From assembly GCA_003249035.1 (NCBI GenBank), contig QBMK01000022.1:1-63724 (forward strand): a stretch of 63,724 bases of DNA. The letters run 5' to 3'. A program made the position numbers and the translations under genes. Below are positions 42,769 through 52,304 of this stretch, piece by piece; position 1 is the stretch's first letter, and every line of letters begins with the position of its first letter. Under the pieces are notes generated by a model, which saw nothing but the letters and a program-made list of their open reading frames with translations, made no database searches and was not told the origin of the DNA. Origin of the DNA: Pseudanabaena sp. Lineage in GTDB: Bacteria > Cyanobacteriota > Cyanobacteriia > Pseudanabaenales > Pseudanabaenaceae.

Positions 42769-43482
42769 ATGAAAATATTGCTCAAAAATTTATTTTGTCG
42801 CCTATGTTTTGGGGCGATCGCCTTACTAATTAGCTTGAATTTATTGACTTGTAATGCCTTAGCATTACAAGTATCAGATATTCCAGACTTAGCCGAAATT
42901 AAGACGCTTACTGATCAGACTTGGGTGATTGATGACTCTGATGTATTAAGTAATTCGACTAAAAGCGCGATCATCAGCAAAACTGAAAAATTAGCAGAAT
43001 TAACGGGTATCGAAGTTCATGTTGTCGCAATTCGTCGCATTGATTTTGGTCAACCTTCATCGGAATTTACGGCAGAATTATTTGATAAATGGTTCCCCTC
43101 TGACGCGGAGAAGTCTAATCAAATACTTCTATTTATGGCTACAGAAGACCACCGTACCGCTATCCAGACTGGCGCAAAGGTAAAAGAAGTCTTGCCTGAT
43201 AGTATTGCCAATAGTATTGCCGATGAGACGATGCTCTACCCTGCGCGTAAGGCAAATTATAACCAAGCTGTAAATGAGGGAATTGGTCGTCTAGAAACAG
43301 TTTTGAAGGGTAATCCAGACCCCGGTGCGCCTCTCTTAGCAGTGGAAGAAACTGAGACAAGTAACTATGCTACTAAAGAAGAAACAGAAGCAAGCTCGTC
43401 TAATGTGGTGGTGATTATTTTGCTGATTTTGGCGACGCTTTTACCTATGGCGACCTATTACTGGTTACAAAGTCAACCTTAA
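42769..43482 (+). CDS. psb32: TPM-domain protein, Psb32-like
   Basis: The 237 residues have an N-terminal signal segment (about residues 10-32, ending CNALAL), a TPM domain with TWVIDDSDVLS, LTGIEVHVVAIRRID and QILLFMATEDHRTAIQTGA, and one C-terminal helix (VVVIILLILATLLPMATYYW). This is the layout of Psb32, a thylakoid protein that protects photosystem II and speeds its repair. It starts just outside oriC. Confidence 0.85.
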   Translation: MKILLKNLFCRLCFGAIALLISLNLLTCNALALQVSDIPDLAEIKTLTDQTWVIDDSDVLSNSTKSAIISKTEKLAELTGIEVHVVAIRRIDFGQPSSEFTAELFDKWFPSDAEKSNQILLFMATEDHRTAIQTGAKVKEVLPDSIANSIADETMLYPARKANYNQAVNEGIGRLETVLKGNPDPGAPLLAVEETETSNYATKEETEASSSNVVVIILLILATLLPMATYYWLQSQP

Positions 43483-43488
43483 ATCCAA

Positions 43489-43529
43489 AAACAGAAAGAG
43501 CCGACGCAAAGCGTCGGCTCTTTCTGTTT
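43489..43529 (+). terminator. 19-bp perfect hairpin, loop AAA
   Basis: AAACAGAAAGAGCCGACGC pairs with 43511-43529 around AAA. It follows the psb32 stop and faces the convergent large gene. Confidence 0.75.
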
Positions 43530-43571
43530 GGAAGTAGTGCAAAGCTATGTTAGAAAGAAAGCCAGACTCTC

Positions 43572-46064
43572 TTATGGCTCATCAAAATTAATGTCTTGGG
43601 CTAAGTTTGGTGGAGTAACAGAGCGAACAACTCTCACTTTATGGCTTTCGCGTTGGGTTTGAGCTTCGATCGCGATCGCTTCAAAGGCAACATCAATACT
43701 ACTGAGTGGAATCGATATGTTCGTTCGGGTTTCGATGAACTCGGCATTAGGGACAGTACTAAAATCTAATAGCCAACGTGGTCCATCGACAATCATCCGC
43801 GTTTGTAAGTCTTTGATCCAGAATTTTACAAAGAATTTAGGAACAAGTGCTGGTAAACGTACGGTTACTTGCATCGGTGTCCCTGAAATTATCTCACCTG
43901 AAGGGATAAGAATTTCAGGTATGGGAATTGGTTCTTGATCTGATAAAGTCTGTGATGAAGATTCTTGATGAATATTACTGATAGTTTGAGCCGTTTCTGC
44001 CAAATTGGAAACTGTGGAATTTGGGCTTGACACAGCACTAATTGGGAAAGTGTTGGGATCAATTGGATCTTCCCAAACATATTCATTTAAAACTAAATCT
44101 GGTTCAGAAGTTAATATACGATCAAGTTCTACATTAAGTTCGAGATCTAGTTCGGCAAGGCTGGTAACTTCGGCGATTGTTCTAGGAGTTTGTTGGGGGG
44201 TGTCTAAATCAATAGATGCATTGCTAGAATCGCTGGACAGGTCTTCCGTTAGCAATGGATCAGGTGGAAAGGTCTCGAGTAAGAGTTCTTCGGTGCGTTG
44301 GGTTGCTCTTTGGGCCGCGATCGCATCAGCAGATAGAGTTTGTAATTTATTCAGAAAACGGTTATTGCGATTGCGGGAATGCTGATCATTAGGATCTGGT
44401 TGCTGGTTAAATTGTGCAGTTTCTAGACTTGGTTGTTTTAAAATCTCTTCGTAGTTTTGGGGAAGTTCTTCTTCAAAGCTATAAAGTAGTTCTTGTTCTT
44501 CTTCTCCATTTGATGGAATTTGATGATCTTCGCCGAATAATTCATCAAGATTTGTCAGATTAAATTCTTGCTCGCTTTCCTTAATATTATCTGTTTCTAC
44601 TTGTGGAAAACTCTGTGGATAATCATCGTTTATATCAGGATCGGGGAGATTAGAATCTTGACTTGCAGGTTTGTTCTGCAGAGATGGCAAAGGGGGTAAT
44701 GACAAAGAAACAGCATGTTTCTGCTGGGCTAATGCATCTCCCTGAGACTCTTTTGACTTGTTTGAAGGTATGGGAGGAAGACTAAGCGAATTGGCTGACT
44801 TTGGTCTTGACAAAAGATTTTTGGGTTGATTTTCTTTTTGTTTTGATCCCTGTGGAAAACTCTGTGGAAATTGTGGGTAACTAGGATGATTGATAGATAC
44901 TTCTGTCGTTTGAGAATTATCTAGCTTTATCTCTTGCGGAGAATTTTTTTGGGCTTCTTTAATGAGTTCGGGTAGGACTCGCGAAGCAGGATAGGAAACT
45001 GCGATCGCCTGTTGAGTTATAAACAAATCACGATCCTGCTGGAAGTCTTGTTGGGGATGGATTTGTACTTCACCAATCAGAACTTGAACCTCAGACGGTG
45101 GTGGCACAATGATTTGATAAGTAAATGTCATTGCGCCAGTTGAGGGATTGCGATCTCGAGAATTAGAGATTGTGAAGCGCTGATTTACAACTACATCAAG
45201 GGTTTGTGGATCTTTAAGGCTTACTTCTATTTCCCCTTGAGTATAGGCTTCTCCTGTTAGGTTGAAGCTATTATCTTCATTGACAATATATTGCGGTGGT
45301 ATTAAGCGTAATAAAATACGTGGTTGAAGTGGTGCATCCGTATCTGCATCTTCTAAAACTGCGTGTTTATCACTATACGCTTCTACCTGCTCTAAAAGAT
45401 TAGGGCGATCGCTTAGAGATTCTATTTCTGTTTCGTTTTCTTGAACATCGCGATCAATTTTCTCTTCATCCTCATCATTAAAGAGTGCAAACTCTTCAAA
45501 CATAGATTCTACTAGTTCTGTAGATCTCTTCTCAGCTATATCTAGAATTGGTGAGCTATAACTCAGAGGGGTTGGCTCAGTAGGGATGATTCCCAACGCA
45601 TTAGTATGCGCTTCATTTTGGATTTCTGAGGGAGTGTCTAAATCTTCTTCAATATCATTATATTGCCATTCCGAACCAGCTTCTGCAGAGATTTGAATTA
45701 CATCAAATTTAACTGTTTTTTTCCAAGCAGGAATTAAATTGGTATTTGTTGATTCTGGATTAGATTCTGCGTCAGGTTCCGTAGCAATACAATCAATCTG
45801 CCATAGCCCTGGCACAAAATTGGTGTAAGGCATCACGATTAGTAAACCATCATGGCTGATGCGCTTGGCAACTTTTTGTTGAAATGGTTGATGCCGCACA
45901 TCTGCGAGAGGGCGATAGGCGATCGCAATCCCAACTAGAGCATTTGCTAAAGCAGAGCGTGCAGCAAGTCGGTACTGCCCTTCTAAAATCTCTACAGTTG
46001 GAGATTCTAAGGGCAACCAGGACTTGTCACCTTTGCGTTGCAGCAAAAATTCCCAGTTTTCCAT
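43572..46064 (-). CDS. Large acidic cyanobacterial protein of unknown function
   Basis: The 830 residues comprise an N-terminal domain (NWEFLLQRKGDKSWLPLESP, AYRPLADVRHQPFQQKVAKR), a middle beta-rich part with LLRLIPPQYIVNEDNSFNLTG, a long disordered stretch rich in Glu, Asp, Ser and Gln (about residues 370-690), and a C-terminal beta domain (GTPMQVTVRLPALVPKFFVK). The repeated phrase YPQSFPQ is encoded over DnaA-box-like DNA. I do not recognise a named family. A scaffold or envelope role is possible but unsupported. Confidence 0.8.
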   Translation of the reverse strand: MENWEFLLQRKGDKSWLPLESPTVEILEGQYRLAARSALANALVGIAIAYRPLADVRHQPFQQKVAKRISHDGLLIVMPYTNFVPGLWQIDCIATEPDAESNPESTNTNLIPAWKKTVKFDVIQISAEAGSEWQYNDIEEDLDTPSEIQNEAHTNALGIIPTEPTPLSYSSPILDIAEKRSTELVESMFEEFALFNDEDEEKIDRDVQENETEIESLSDRPNLLEQVEAYSDKHAVLEDADTDAPLQPRILLRLIPPQYIVNEDNSFNLTGEAYTQGEIEVSLKDPQTLDVVVNQRFTISNSRDRNPSTGAMTFTYQIIVPPPSEVQVLIGEVQIHPQQDFQQDRDLFITQQAIAVSYPASRVLPELIKEAQKNSPQEIKLDNSQTTEVSINHPSYPQFPQSFPQGSKQKENQPKNLLSRPKSANSLSLPPIPSNKSKESQGDALAQQKHAVSLSLPPLPSLQNKPASQDSNLPDPDINDDYPQSFPQVETDNIKESEQEFNLTNLDELFGEDHQIPSNGEEEQELLYSFEEELPQNYEEILKQPSLETAQFNQQPDPNDQHSRNRNNRFLNKLQTLSADAIAAQRATQRTEELLLETFPPDPLLTEDLSSDSSNASIDLDTPQQTPRTIAEVTSLAELDLELNVELDRILTSEPDLVLNEYVWEDPIDPNTFPISAVSSPNSTVSNLAETAQTISNIHQESSSQTLSDQEPIPIPEILIPSGEIISGTPMQVTVRLPALVPKFFVKFWIKDLQTRMIVDGPRWLLDFSTVPNAEFIETRTNISIPLSSIDVAFEAIAIEAQTQRESHKVRVVRSVTPPNLAQDINFDEP
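44602..44622 (+). other. Satellite DnaA-box pair inside the large gene
   Basis: TGTGGAAAA (44602-44610) and a perfect TGTGGATAA (44614-44622) lie 12 bp apart in one orientation, about 2.2 kb from the oriC cluster. They encode part of YPQSFPQ on the minus strand. Confidence 0.6.
44851..44880 (+). other. Second satellite DnaA-box cluster
   Basis: TGTGGAAAA (44851), TGTGGAAAT (44863) and TGTGGGTAA (44872) follow each other at 12 and 9 bp. The first pair has the same spacing as 44602-44622, and the encoded peptide again reads QSFPQ. Confidence 0.5.
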
Positions 46065-46147
46065 ATTTGGCGATCGCGTGTTAAGGCGGTAAAGTGTGCT
46101 TAGTTATCGCAAATACTAACCCATCTATGCTTGTATAGCAATTAAAA

Positions 46148-46180
46148 CCAAAGATGTACTGCTTTGCGGTACATCTTTGG
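46148..46180 (-). terminator. Hairpin downstream of the DUF4079 gene
   Basis: CCAAAGATGTAC pairs with GTACATCTTTGG, with a GC-TTT-GC tip. It lies right at the DUF4079 stop (46184, minus). Confidence 0.65.
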
Positions 46181-46183
46181 AAT

Positions 46184-46675
46184 CTATATAGAAAGACCGA
46201 GCTTAAGTCCTAGAAAAGCATGGGCTACTAAAAGCACCACGATCGCACTTCCTAGATAGGCATGAGCATTACGAAGAAATGGCTTATTTCCACCAAATCC
46301 CGTGAGCGAGATTGCGCCATTGATAGCTAGCAAAGTTAGTACTACTGAGCCCGTAATAAAATGGGGACTCTCTAGCAGGGGCTTGCCTTGCATCACGAGT
46401 GACAGCAATCCGCCTGTGTAGCCTGTAGCTAGGAATACGGTCATTAGAGGGGCAACTTTCCGATGATCGGCTTTGTTTTTGGTTGCAACTTCAGGATCTG
46501 TGGTTGTGCGGCTGCGCCATCCTGAAATTGCTACAAATGATCCCATCGCCAAAATGACGATTCCCATAAAAAATGGATGACCCCAATGGGTAATTGGTTC
46601 GGGGACATTGAGGGATTTAAATTGATCAGAAATTGGCTGGAGTGACTCAGCGAGCTTAGTAGCGAATTTAGTCAT
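46184..46675 (-). CDS. DUF4079 family membrane protein
   Basis: The 163 residues have about four helices (HPFFMGIVILAMGSFVAISGW, VFLATGYTGGLLSLVMQG, FITGSVVLTLLAINGAISL and LGSAIVVLLVAHAFLGLKL). DUF4079 proteins are limited to cyanobacteria and plastids and have conserved His that could bind haem. Function unknown. Confidence 0.85.
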   Translation of the reverse strand: MTKFATKLAESLQPISDQFKSLNVPEPITHWGHPFFMGIVILAMGSFVAISGWRSRTTTDPEVATKNKADHRKVAPLMTVFLATGYTGGLLSLVMQGKPLLESPHFITGSVVLTLLAINGAISLTGFGGNKPFLRNAHAYLGSAIVVLLVAHAFLGLKLGLSI

Positions 46676-46797
46676 AGATTTAGGGGTAACTTAGATGAAA
46701 AATTTGTTAAAAAACGTAAAAAACTTTACATTTTTTAACAATTGTAGCGTTTCTCGCTTGATTAAACCTCTAAATTAGTTAGGAATTATAATTTAAT

Positions 46798-46850
46798 AAA
46801 ACCCAAAATTAGTTCGGCGGGCGAAGCCCGCCGAACCAATTTTGGGTTTT
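46798..46850. terminator. 25-bp hairpin, loop GAA
   Basis: AAAACCCAAAATTAGTTCGG...GGGC pairs with GCCC...CCGAACCAATTTTGGGTTTT around GAA, with one G-T pair. It lies in the 378-bp divergent gap between the DUF4079 and prohibitin genes, so it belongs to a 5' leader or to no transcript. Confidence 0.65.
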
Positions 46851-46898
46851 ATATGCACTTGTTATTTAATTTTCATTCCTTAGGAGATCTACATGGAA

Positions 46899-46959
46899 AA
46901 ATAAAAGCCCAAATTGGCGCGGCAGGGGAAGCCAATCACAACAAGTTGGGCTTTTATTT
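46899..46959. repeat. 14-bp stem with long degenerate loop
   Basis: AAATAAAAGCCCAA pairs with 46946-46959. The 33-nt interior has lost complementarity except for short GGC/GCC matches, as though a longer family hairpin had decayed. Confidence 0.55.
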
Positions 46960-47053
46960 GGTAGCCACTCGCTTGTAATTAAATAATCCTTCTAAACCCG
47001 TGGTTTTAACGTATTGCTATATGATCGAAAGCCATAGCTCATAAGAAAAAGTA

Positions 47054-47863
47054 ATGCAAGACCAAGAAACAAACTGGCAATCTCTAGTCCTAGTTGCCAT
47101 ATTAGGAATTCTCGCGGTTATCAGTTTTAACTCATTTATAATTATCAATCCTGGCGAAGCAGGCGTGTTGAGCATATTGGGAAAAGCTAAGGATGGTGTA
47201 TTGCTAGAAGGAGTGCACTTTAAGCCGCCTGTAATTTCGCAGGTCGATGTCTATGACTTGACCGTGCAGAAGTTTGAAGTGCCAGCTCAAAGTTCTACCA
47301 AGGATTTGCAACAGCTTACGGCAAGTTTTGCGATTAACTTTCGACTAGATCCCATTGAAGTAGTTACAATTCGTCGTACTCAAGGCACTTTACAAAATAT
47401 TGTCTCCAAAATCATCGCTCCACAAACTCAGGAGTCTTTCAAAGTAGCTGCTGCAAGACGAACTGTGGAAGAGGCGATCACCAAGCGTGATGAGCTAAAG
47501 CTAGATTTTGATGAAGCTTTAAGTCAGCGCTTAAGTAAGTACGGCATTATTGTTTTAGATACCAGCGTCGTTGATTTGAATTTCTCGACTGAGTTTTCTA
47601 AGGCGGTAGAAGAAAAACAAATTGCTGAACAACGAGCTCAGCGAGCCGTATATATTGCTAGAGAAGCTGAACAAGAAGCCGAAGCAACGATCAACCGCGC
47701 TAAGGGACAAGCCGAAGCGCAGCGACTTTTGCGTGAAACACTGACATCAGAGTTATTACAAAAACAAGCGATCGAAAAATGGGATGGCAAGTTTCCTCAA
47801 GTATTGGGAGGAAATGGTGCGGTTCCATTTCTTAATCTAGATATTACAAAACCTCAAAAGTAA
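47054..47863 (+). CDS. Prohibitin/SPFH-domain membrane protein
   Basis: The 269 residues have an N-terminal helix (LVLVAILGILAVISFNSFII), an SPFH domain (NPGEAGVLSILGKAKDGVLLEGVHFKPP is the typical entry), then a long Ala/Glu-rich coiled coil (EEKQIAEQRAQRAVYIAREAEQ). It forms ring-like membrane assemblies. The cyanobacterial role is unclear. Confidence 0.9.
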   Translation: MQDQETNWQSLVLVAILGILAVISFNSFIIINPGEAGVLSILGKAKDGVLLEGVHFKPPVISQVDVYDLTVQKFEVPAQSSTKDLQQLTASFAINFRLDPIEVVTIRRTQGTLQNIVSKIIAPQTQESFKVAAARRTVEEAITKRDELKLDFDEALSQRLSKYGIIVLDTSVVDLNFSTEFSKAVEEKQIAEQRAQRAVYIAREAEQEAEATINRAKGQAEAQRLLRETLTSELLQKQAIEKWDGKFPQVLGGNGAVPFLNLDITKPQK

Positions 47864-47865
47864 GT

Positions 47866-47894
47866 AAAAAGGGGGCGCTTTGTGCCCCCTTTTT
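47866..47894 (+). terminator. Hairpin with T-run after the prohibitin gene
   Basis: AAAAAGGGGGC-GC pairs with G-GCCCCCTTTTT around TTT, the classic form for intrinsic termination. Confidence 0.78.
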
Positions 47895-47976
47895 GTTTCG
47901 GCAATTTATACTCAAAATAAATACAATAAAATTGTGAAAAATTTATAGGTTAGGTGTCAAGTGACAAGAACTGTAA

Positions 47977-48537
47977 CTAAAGTCCCTTGGCATAAGCTTG
48001 AATTTCACCAATGCCAAATACTGCACCAAAATTTAATCCCTCCTTGGCATAAAGCTCAGCCCCACCCTGTTGGCGATCGACTAGGGTTAATACATGAGTT
48101 ACTGTATAACCTGCATTACGTAACTTTTCCACAGCAAATAATGCTGATTGTCCAGTGGTGACTACATCCTCTAGCACTACTACATTTGTATTTGGTTCAA
48201 GCTCTGGCCCCTCAATCCATGCGGCTGTCCCATGCCCTTTCGGTTGCTTACGAATAATCAATGCTGGGATTGGTTTATTTTCATAGGCGGAGACGACACT
48301 TACCGCACTGACGATTGGGTCAGCACCTAATGTCAAACCTGCCACTGCACCTGTTCCTGTTGGCAACATCCCCAGTAACACCTGTCCAGTCCACAGACCT
48401 CCGAAGGGATGCAGTGTGACTAACTTTCCATTAATGTAGTAGGTGCTTTTTTGTCCAGAAGATAGGGTAAAGTCGCCGCTTTTATAAGCAAGACGGCAAA
48501 ATAGGGCTAGCAACTTTTCACGATTTGAATGTTCCAC
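47977..48537 (-). CDS. pyrE: Orotate phosphoribosyltransferase
   Basis: The 186 residues have the PRPP-binding motif VVVLEDVVTTGQSAL at about residues 116-130, FTLSSGQKSTYYINGKLVTL at the front and IRKQPKGHG in the catalytic loop region. It converts orotate plus PRPP to OMP in pyrimidine synthesis. The upstream gap to 48873 holds a hairpin and no firm gene. Confidence 0.95.
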   Translation of the reverse strand: MEHSNREKLLALFCRLAYKSGDFTLSSGQKSTYYINGKLVTLHPFGGLWTGQVLLGMLPTGTGAVAGLTLGADPIVSAVSVVSAYENKPIPALIIRKQPKGHGTAAWIEGPELEPNTNVVVLEDVVTTGQSALFAVEKLRNAGYTVTHVLTLVDRQQGGAELYAKEGLNFGAVFGIGEIQAYAKGL

Positions 48538-48688
48538 AATTTTGATTTTGAGCTTGTAAATACTTTTTTAGTTTAAATGTTGCTACTCCCTTCTCAAAAG
48601 AAAATTGAGTACGAGGGTAGCCATTTTCCAGTTTTGGGATTTGCAGCGCCAAACTCTCGTCAAAAAACACGTTAGGTATTTCTAAAAA

Positions 48689-48727
48689 GGTAAGGATAGG
48701 CTGCGCGAAGCGCAGACTATCCTTACC
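48689..48727. terminator. 18-bp hairpin, loop GAA
   Basis: GGTAAGGATAG-G-CTGCGC pairs with GCGCAG-A-CTATCCTTACC around GAA, with one central mismatch. It lies in the 336-bp gap between pyrE (minus) and the exported-protein gene (plus), again between divergent genes. Confidence 0.65.
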
Positions 48728-48848
48728 CAAACATGCAGGACTACCAAAAATACAAAACTGGTTTTGGTGAGAATTACTGACCATTTTTTCTAAAATCAGT
48801 CAATCTAATGACTGGATCTGTTACATTAGTCAGCGTCCAACTGTGAGG

Positions 48849-48866
48849 ATGCATATTTATATGCAT
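48849..48866. promoter_or_regulatory. AT-rich palindrome before the exported-protein gene
   Basis: ATGCATATTTATATGCAT is two 7-nt arms around TTTA, ending 7 bp before the ATG at 48874. It covers the ribosome-binding region and could be an operator or translation-blocking hairpin. Confidence 0.4.
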
Positions 48867-48873
48867 ATTTATT

Positions 48874-49323
48874 ATGAGTACTAGGTCCTGGTGGCTTGCT
48901 TCATCATTGGTTGCAGCATCGACGCTGCTATCTAGTGGTGCTGCTTTTGCCAATCCCACGCTCACGGATCAAGATGCATATCCTCGAAACTTTCCTGCTA
49001 CCATCAATCAGGCGCAGACTAAAGTCTTGGATATGACCAGTGATGTTAACTTACCTAATCCCTATATTCAATTTACATTTAGGGATGAATGGATGCAACG
49101 TCAAAACAACGCTTTTGGAGCGATCAATCGAGAAATGATGGACATGCAAACTCTTAGCGATGCGACTATTCGCACTCGCGATTTGCCAAGTGCATACTGT
49201 TCATCTTTGCTAAGCGAAGGATACAATGCCTGTGCTGCTCCTGAGGAACCTGCTCCTGCGGTTCCTATGACTAGAGTTGAACCTCCAGTCGTACCATCGC
49301 GCCCTGTTCCTGCTTTGTGGTAA
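48874..49323 (+). CDS. Exported protein of unknown function, 149 residues
   Basis: A signal peptide (WWLASSLVAASTLLSSGAAFA) ends near residue 27. The mature part has IQFTFRDEWMQRQNNAFGAI and a Pro-rich C-terminus (APEEPAPAVP...VPSRPVPALW), with one pair of Cys (YCSSLLSEGYNAC). It looks periplasmic or wall-associated. Family not recognised. Confidence 0.75.
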   Translation: MSTRSWWLASSLVAASTLLSSGAAFANPTLTDQDAYPRNFPATINQAQTKVLDMTSDVNLPNPYIQFTFRDEWMQRQNNAFGAINREMMDMQTLSDATIRTRDLPSAYCSSLLSEGYNACAAPEEPAPAVPMTRVEPPVVPSRPVPALW

Positions 49324-49374
49324 TTGGTTTAATTACCCTAATTAAGTTTTTTGTGTTGAGTCGAAAAGTAAATC

Positions 49375-49417
49375 CTCAAGAATAAAGGCGGCGCATCGCG
49401 TCGCCTTTATTCTTGAG
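49375..49417 (+). terminator. 16-bp hairpin after the exported-protein gene
   Basis: CTCAAGAATAAAGGCG pairs with CGCCTTTATTCTTGAG, with further GC pairing toward a GC-ATC-GC-like tip. Confidence 0.7.
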
Positions 49418-49484
49418 GGTAAAAAAATAATTAAGATCTGTCCGAAACGTTATAGTAAATATAGGTTTTGATGTAAGAAATTTA

Positions 49485-50999
49485 ATGTCCCAAATACTTG
49501 ATGCGGAAGTAATTGTTATTGGTTCAGGGCTCGGAGGGTTGGTCACAGCGACTCAATTAGCGGCGAAGGGAGCAAGTGTAATTGTCCTAGAACGCTATTT
49601 GATCCCAGGGGGGAGTGGAGGCTATTTTGAACGCAATGGTTATCGCTTTGATGTTGGGGCATCGATGATTTTTGGTTTTGGCGATCGCGGCACAACTAAT
49701 CTCCTCACCCGTGCGCTAGCGGCAGTAAATATGAAAATGGAGACGATCGCAGATCCTGTGCAGATCCATTATCATTTGCCGAATAAGTTAGAAATCGAGG
49801 TGCATCGCGACTATGAAAAGTTTATAAAAGAATTAGGCGATCGCTTTCCCCATGAGCGTGAGGGGATTCGTAAGTTTTACGATGAATGCTGGCATATTTT
49901 TAATTGCTTGAATGCGATCGAGTTGCTTTCCCTAGAAGAATGGCGCTACTTGATGCGGGTATTTTTTCAAAATCCTTTGGCTTGCCTCGGTTTAGCTGCA
50001 TATCTACCTCAAAATGCTGGTGACATTGCTAAGAAATATATTCGCGATCGCGAGTTATTACAATTCATCGATATGGAATGTTATTGCTGGTCGGTTGTGC
50101 CTGCTGAGCGCACACCTGCGATTAATGCAGGGATGGTCTTTAGCGATCGACACTATGGTGGCATTAATTATCCTAAAGGTGGTGTGGGTAAGATTGCAGA
50201 AAAATTAGTAGAAGGTTTAGACAAGGCGGGTGGTGAAATACGCTATGGAGCGCGAGTCACGCAGATTATCACGAAGGCGAAATCCGGCAGAGGGGCAATC
50301 GGGGTGAAGCTCGCTAATGGAGATATTCTCTATGCTAAGAAAGTTGTTTCCAATGCCACACGATGGGACACTTTTGGGAACTTGCTTAAAGATGAACCCC
50401 TGCCCAATGGCGAAAGAGGCTGGCAAGATCGCTATCAAAAATCTCCTAGCTTTTTAAGTTTGCATCTTGGTGTGGCGGCTTCAGCAATCCCTGATGCTGC
50501 TGCTTGTCATCATATCTTGTTGGAAGATTGGGATGATATGCAAAAGGAACAGGGCACAATTTTTGTTTCGATTCCTACGCTCCTCGATCGTTCTCTTGCT
50601 CCTGAAGGTCATCATATAGTCCATACCTTTACGCCCAGTTGGATGAGTGAGTGGGAAGGCTTATCTGCTTCGGAATATGAACAGAAGAAAATTATTGCTG
50701 CCGAGAAGCTTTGCGATCGCCTCTTAGTAATTTTCCCTAAATTGGAAGAATGTCTTGACTATCAAGAAATTGGGACACCTCGAAGTCACCGACGCTTTCT
50801 CGGTCGTGCAGATGGAACCTATGGACCAATTCCTGCGGGTAAACCTTGGGGACTCTTAGGAATGCCTTTTAATCGCACATCAATCCCCGATCTCTATTGT
50901 GTTGGGGACAGTACATTCCCAGGACAGGGGTTAAACGCTGTGGCATTTTCAGGATTTGCTTGTGGGCATCTGGTTGCTTCCACTTTAGGACTCGTATAG
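49485..50999 (+). CDS. crtH: Carotenoid cis-trans isomerase
   Basis: The 504 residues have an N-terminal FAD site [21 protein letters not shown], the stretch [20 protein letters not shown] and a C-terminal [19 protein letters not shown], all features of the CRTISO/CrtH branch of phytoene-desaturase-like enzymes. It turns poly-cis-lycopene into all-trans-lycopene at the thylakoid. Length agrees with the family. The terminator follows closely. Confidence 0.9.
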   Translation: MSQILDAEVIVIGSGLGGLVTATQLAAKGASVIVLERYLIPGGSGGYFERNGYRFDVGASMIFGFGDRGTTNLLTRALAAVNMKMETIADPVQIHYHLPNKLEIEVHRDYEKFIKELGDRFPHEREGIRKFYDECWHIFNCLNAIELLSLEEWRYLMRVFFQNPLACLGLAAYLPQNAGDIAKKYIRDRELLQFIDMECYCWSVVPAERTPAINAGMVFSDRHYGGINYPKGGVGKIAEKLVEGLDKAGGEIRYGARVTQIITKAKSGRGAIGVKLANGDILYAKKVVSNATRWDTFGNLLKDEPLPNGERGWQDRYQKSPSFLSLHLGVAASAIPDAAACHHILLEDWDDMQKEQGTIFVSIPTLLDRSLAPEGHHIVHTFTPSWMSEWEGLSASEYEQKKIIAAEKLCDRLLVIFPKLEECLDYQEIGTPRSHRRFLGRADGTYGPIPAGKPWGLLGMPFNRTSIPDLYCVGDSTFPGQGLNAVAFSGFACGHLVASTLGLV

Positions 51000-51011
51000 C
51001 GTCCAATTACA

Positions 51012-51050
51012 AAAACACAGAGAGGACGAATTTCGTCCTCTCTGTGTTTT
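51012..51050 (+). terminator. 19-bp near-palindromic hairpin after crtH
   Basis: AAAACACAGAGAGGACGAA pairs with 51032-51050, with a single central T. The right arm ends in TTTT. Confidence 0.75.
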
Positions 51051-51122
51051 GTTTCTTATCCCAATTCATAAAAGTGTGCAAACACTTTTATGAATTAAAA
51101 CCTAATCCCTGTAAGAATTTTA

Positions 51123-51155
51123 AGAACACAAAATAGCGTAGCTATTTTGTGTTCT
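51123..51155 (-). terminator. 15-bp perfect hairpin, loop GTA
   Basis: AGAACACAAAATAGC pairs with GCTATTTTGTGTTCT around GTA. It lies 5 bp past the desB stop (minus). Confidence 0.72.
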
Positions 51156-51159
51156 GGTG

Positions 51160-52242
51160 CTATACGTTAGGATAATCGCGATAATAAACTTCACTGCCTG
51201 TGTCGGGGACAAATTGACATGCCTTTTGAGAAGTGAAGAATGATTTCCAGATTGGAACGTTAGAGACTCGGTAATATGAGCCTAAAACTGGTTTGATAGC
51301 CTCAGTAGCAGTCTTGAGATGATAGTGAGGAATACCAATAAAGATATGGTGAGCAACGTGAGTACCGATATTGTGATGGATATTGTTGAAGATTCCATAA
51401 TCACGATCGATAGTGGATAGAGCTCCTTTCAAGAAGTACCAATCTTTACCACGATACCAAGGAATATCTGCTTCGGTATGGTGCAAATAGGTGACTAGAT
51501 CGAGCCATACTACAAAGATTAGGTAAGGAACGATATAAAACTTAAATAGAAATAGGAACCCATAGGTAAATCCCAACCATCCTAAAAAGCCAACCATCGC
51601 GGTAAAAAGAATACTGCTGGTGAGAATATCGTTAGTTTCCGATTCACGGAAAAGATCGTTATTAGGAACAAAATGAGACGCGGTGGGACGTGCAGGCGAT
51701 CGCTTAAACAAGTACAAAGGATAAGCTAACAACAGAGCATCAAAGCGGATGAATTTCCCAAGCCAGTCCATAGACTTGTATTGACTTTCAGTGACTGGAT
51801 ACCAACTTTCATCGGTGTCAATATTACCTGTATTTTGGTGGTGGGTGCGGTGACTGATTCGCCAGCCGTGATATGGAACCAGAATGGGGATATGAGTCAG
51901 ATGTCCAACTAGGTTATTGAGCCATTTAATTCTCGAGAAAGACCCATGTCCGCAGTCATGACCAACTACAAAGAAAGCCCAAAACATGGTTCCTGTTGCA
52001 AACCAAAAAATTGGATAAAACCACCAAGCATCAAGGTAAGCGGCAGTGGCGTACAAGCCCACAATAATCGCAGTATCTACAAAAAAATAGGCGAGCGATC
52101 TCCATACGTTAGGAGCAAAACATTCAGCAGGAATAGCAGACTTTACATCTTGGAAAGTAAACGGAAGCTCAGTTTGAGACGTCGAAGATGTATCGGTAAG
52201 CGGGTTGTCAAGATTGATCCGATGAATAGTCGTAGACGACAC
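51160..52242 (-). CDS. desB: Omega-3 (delta-15) acyl-lipid desaturase
   Basis: The 360 residues hold the three His boxes: HDCGHGSFS (about residue 93), HRTHHQNTGNIDTDESWYP (about 129) and HHNIGTHVAHHIF (about 290). The phrases LPFTFQDVKSAIPAECF and WYRGKDWYFLKGALSTIDRDYG fit DesB more closely than DesA. It is a membrane di-iron enzyme adding the omega-3 double bond to lipid acyl chains, usually induced by cold. Confidence 0.9.
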   Translation of the reverse strand: MSSTTIHRINLDNPLTDTSSTSQTELPFTFQDVKSAIPAECFAPNVWRSLAYFFVDTAIIVGLYATAAYLDAWWFYPIFWFATGTMFWAFFVVGHDCGHGSFSRIKWLNNLVGHLTHIPILVPYHGWRISHRTHHQNTGNIDTDESWYPVTESQYKSMDWLGKFIRFDALLLAYPLYLFKRSPARPTASHFVPNNDLFRESETNDILTSSILFTAMVGFLGWLGFTYGFLFLFKFYIVPYLIFVVWLDLVTYLHHTEADIPWYRGKDWYFLKGALSTIDRDYGIFNNIHHNIGTHVAHHIFIGIPHYHLKTATEAIKPVLGSYYRVSNVPIWKSFFTSQKACQFVPDTGSEVYYRDYPNV

Positions 52243-52304
52243 GTATTATTTCCCTGTTGTTAAGAAAAATTAAGTTAATACTTAAATATTAGCAGGGACT
52301 TAGC

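Noticed and set aside
48518..48784. An 88-codon open frame upstream of pyrE
   Set aside because: It overlaps pyrE and runs straight through a family hairpin; only its last part looks protein-like. Too weak to call a gene.
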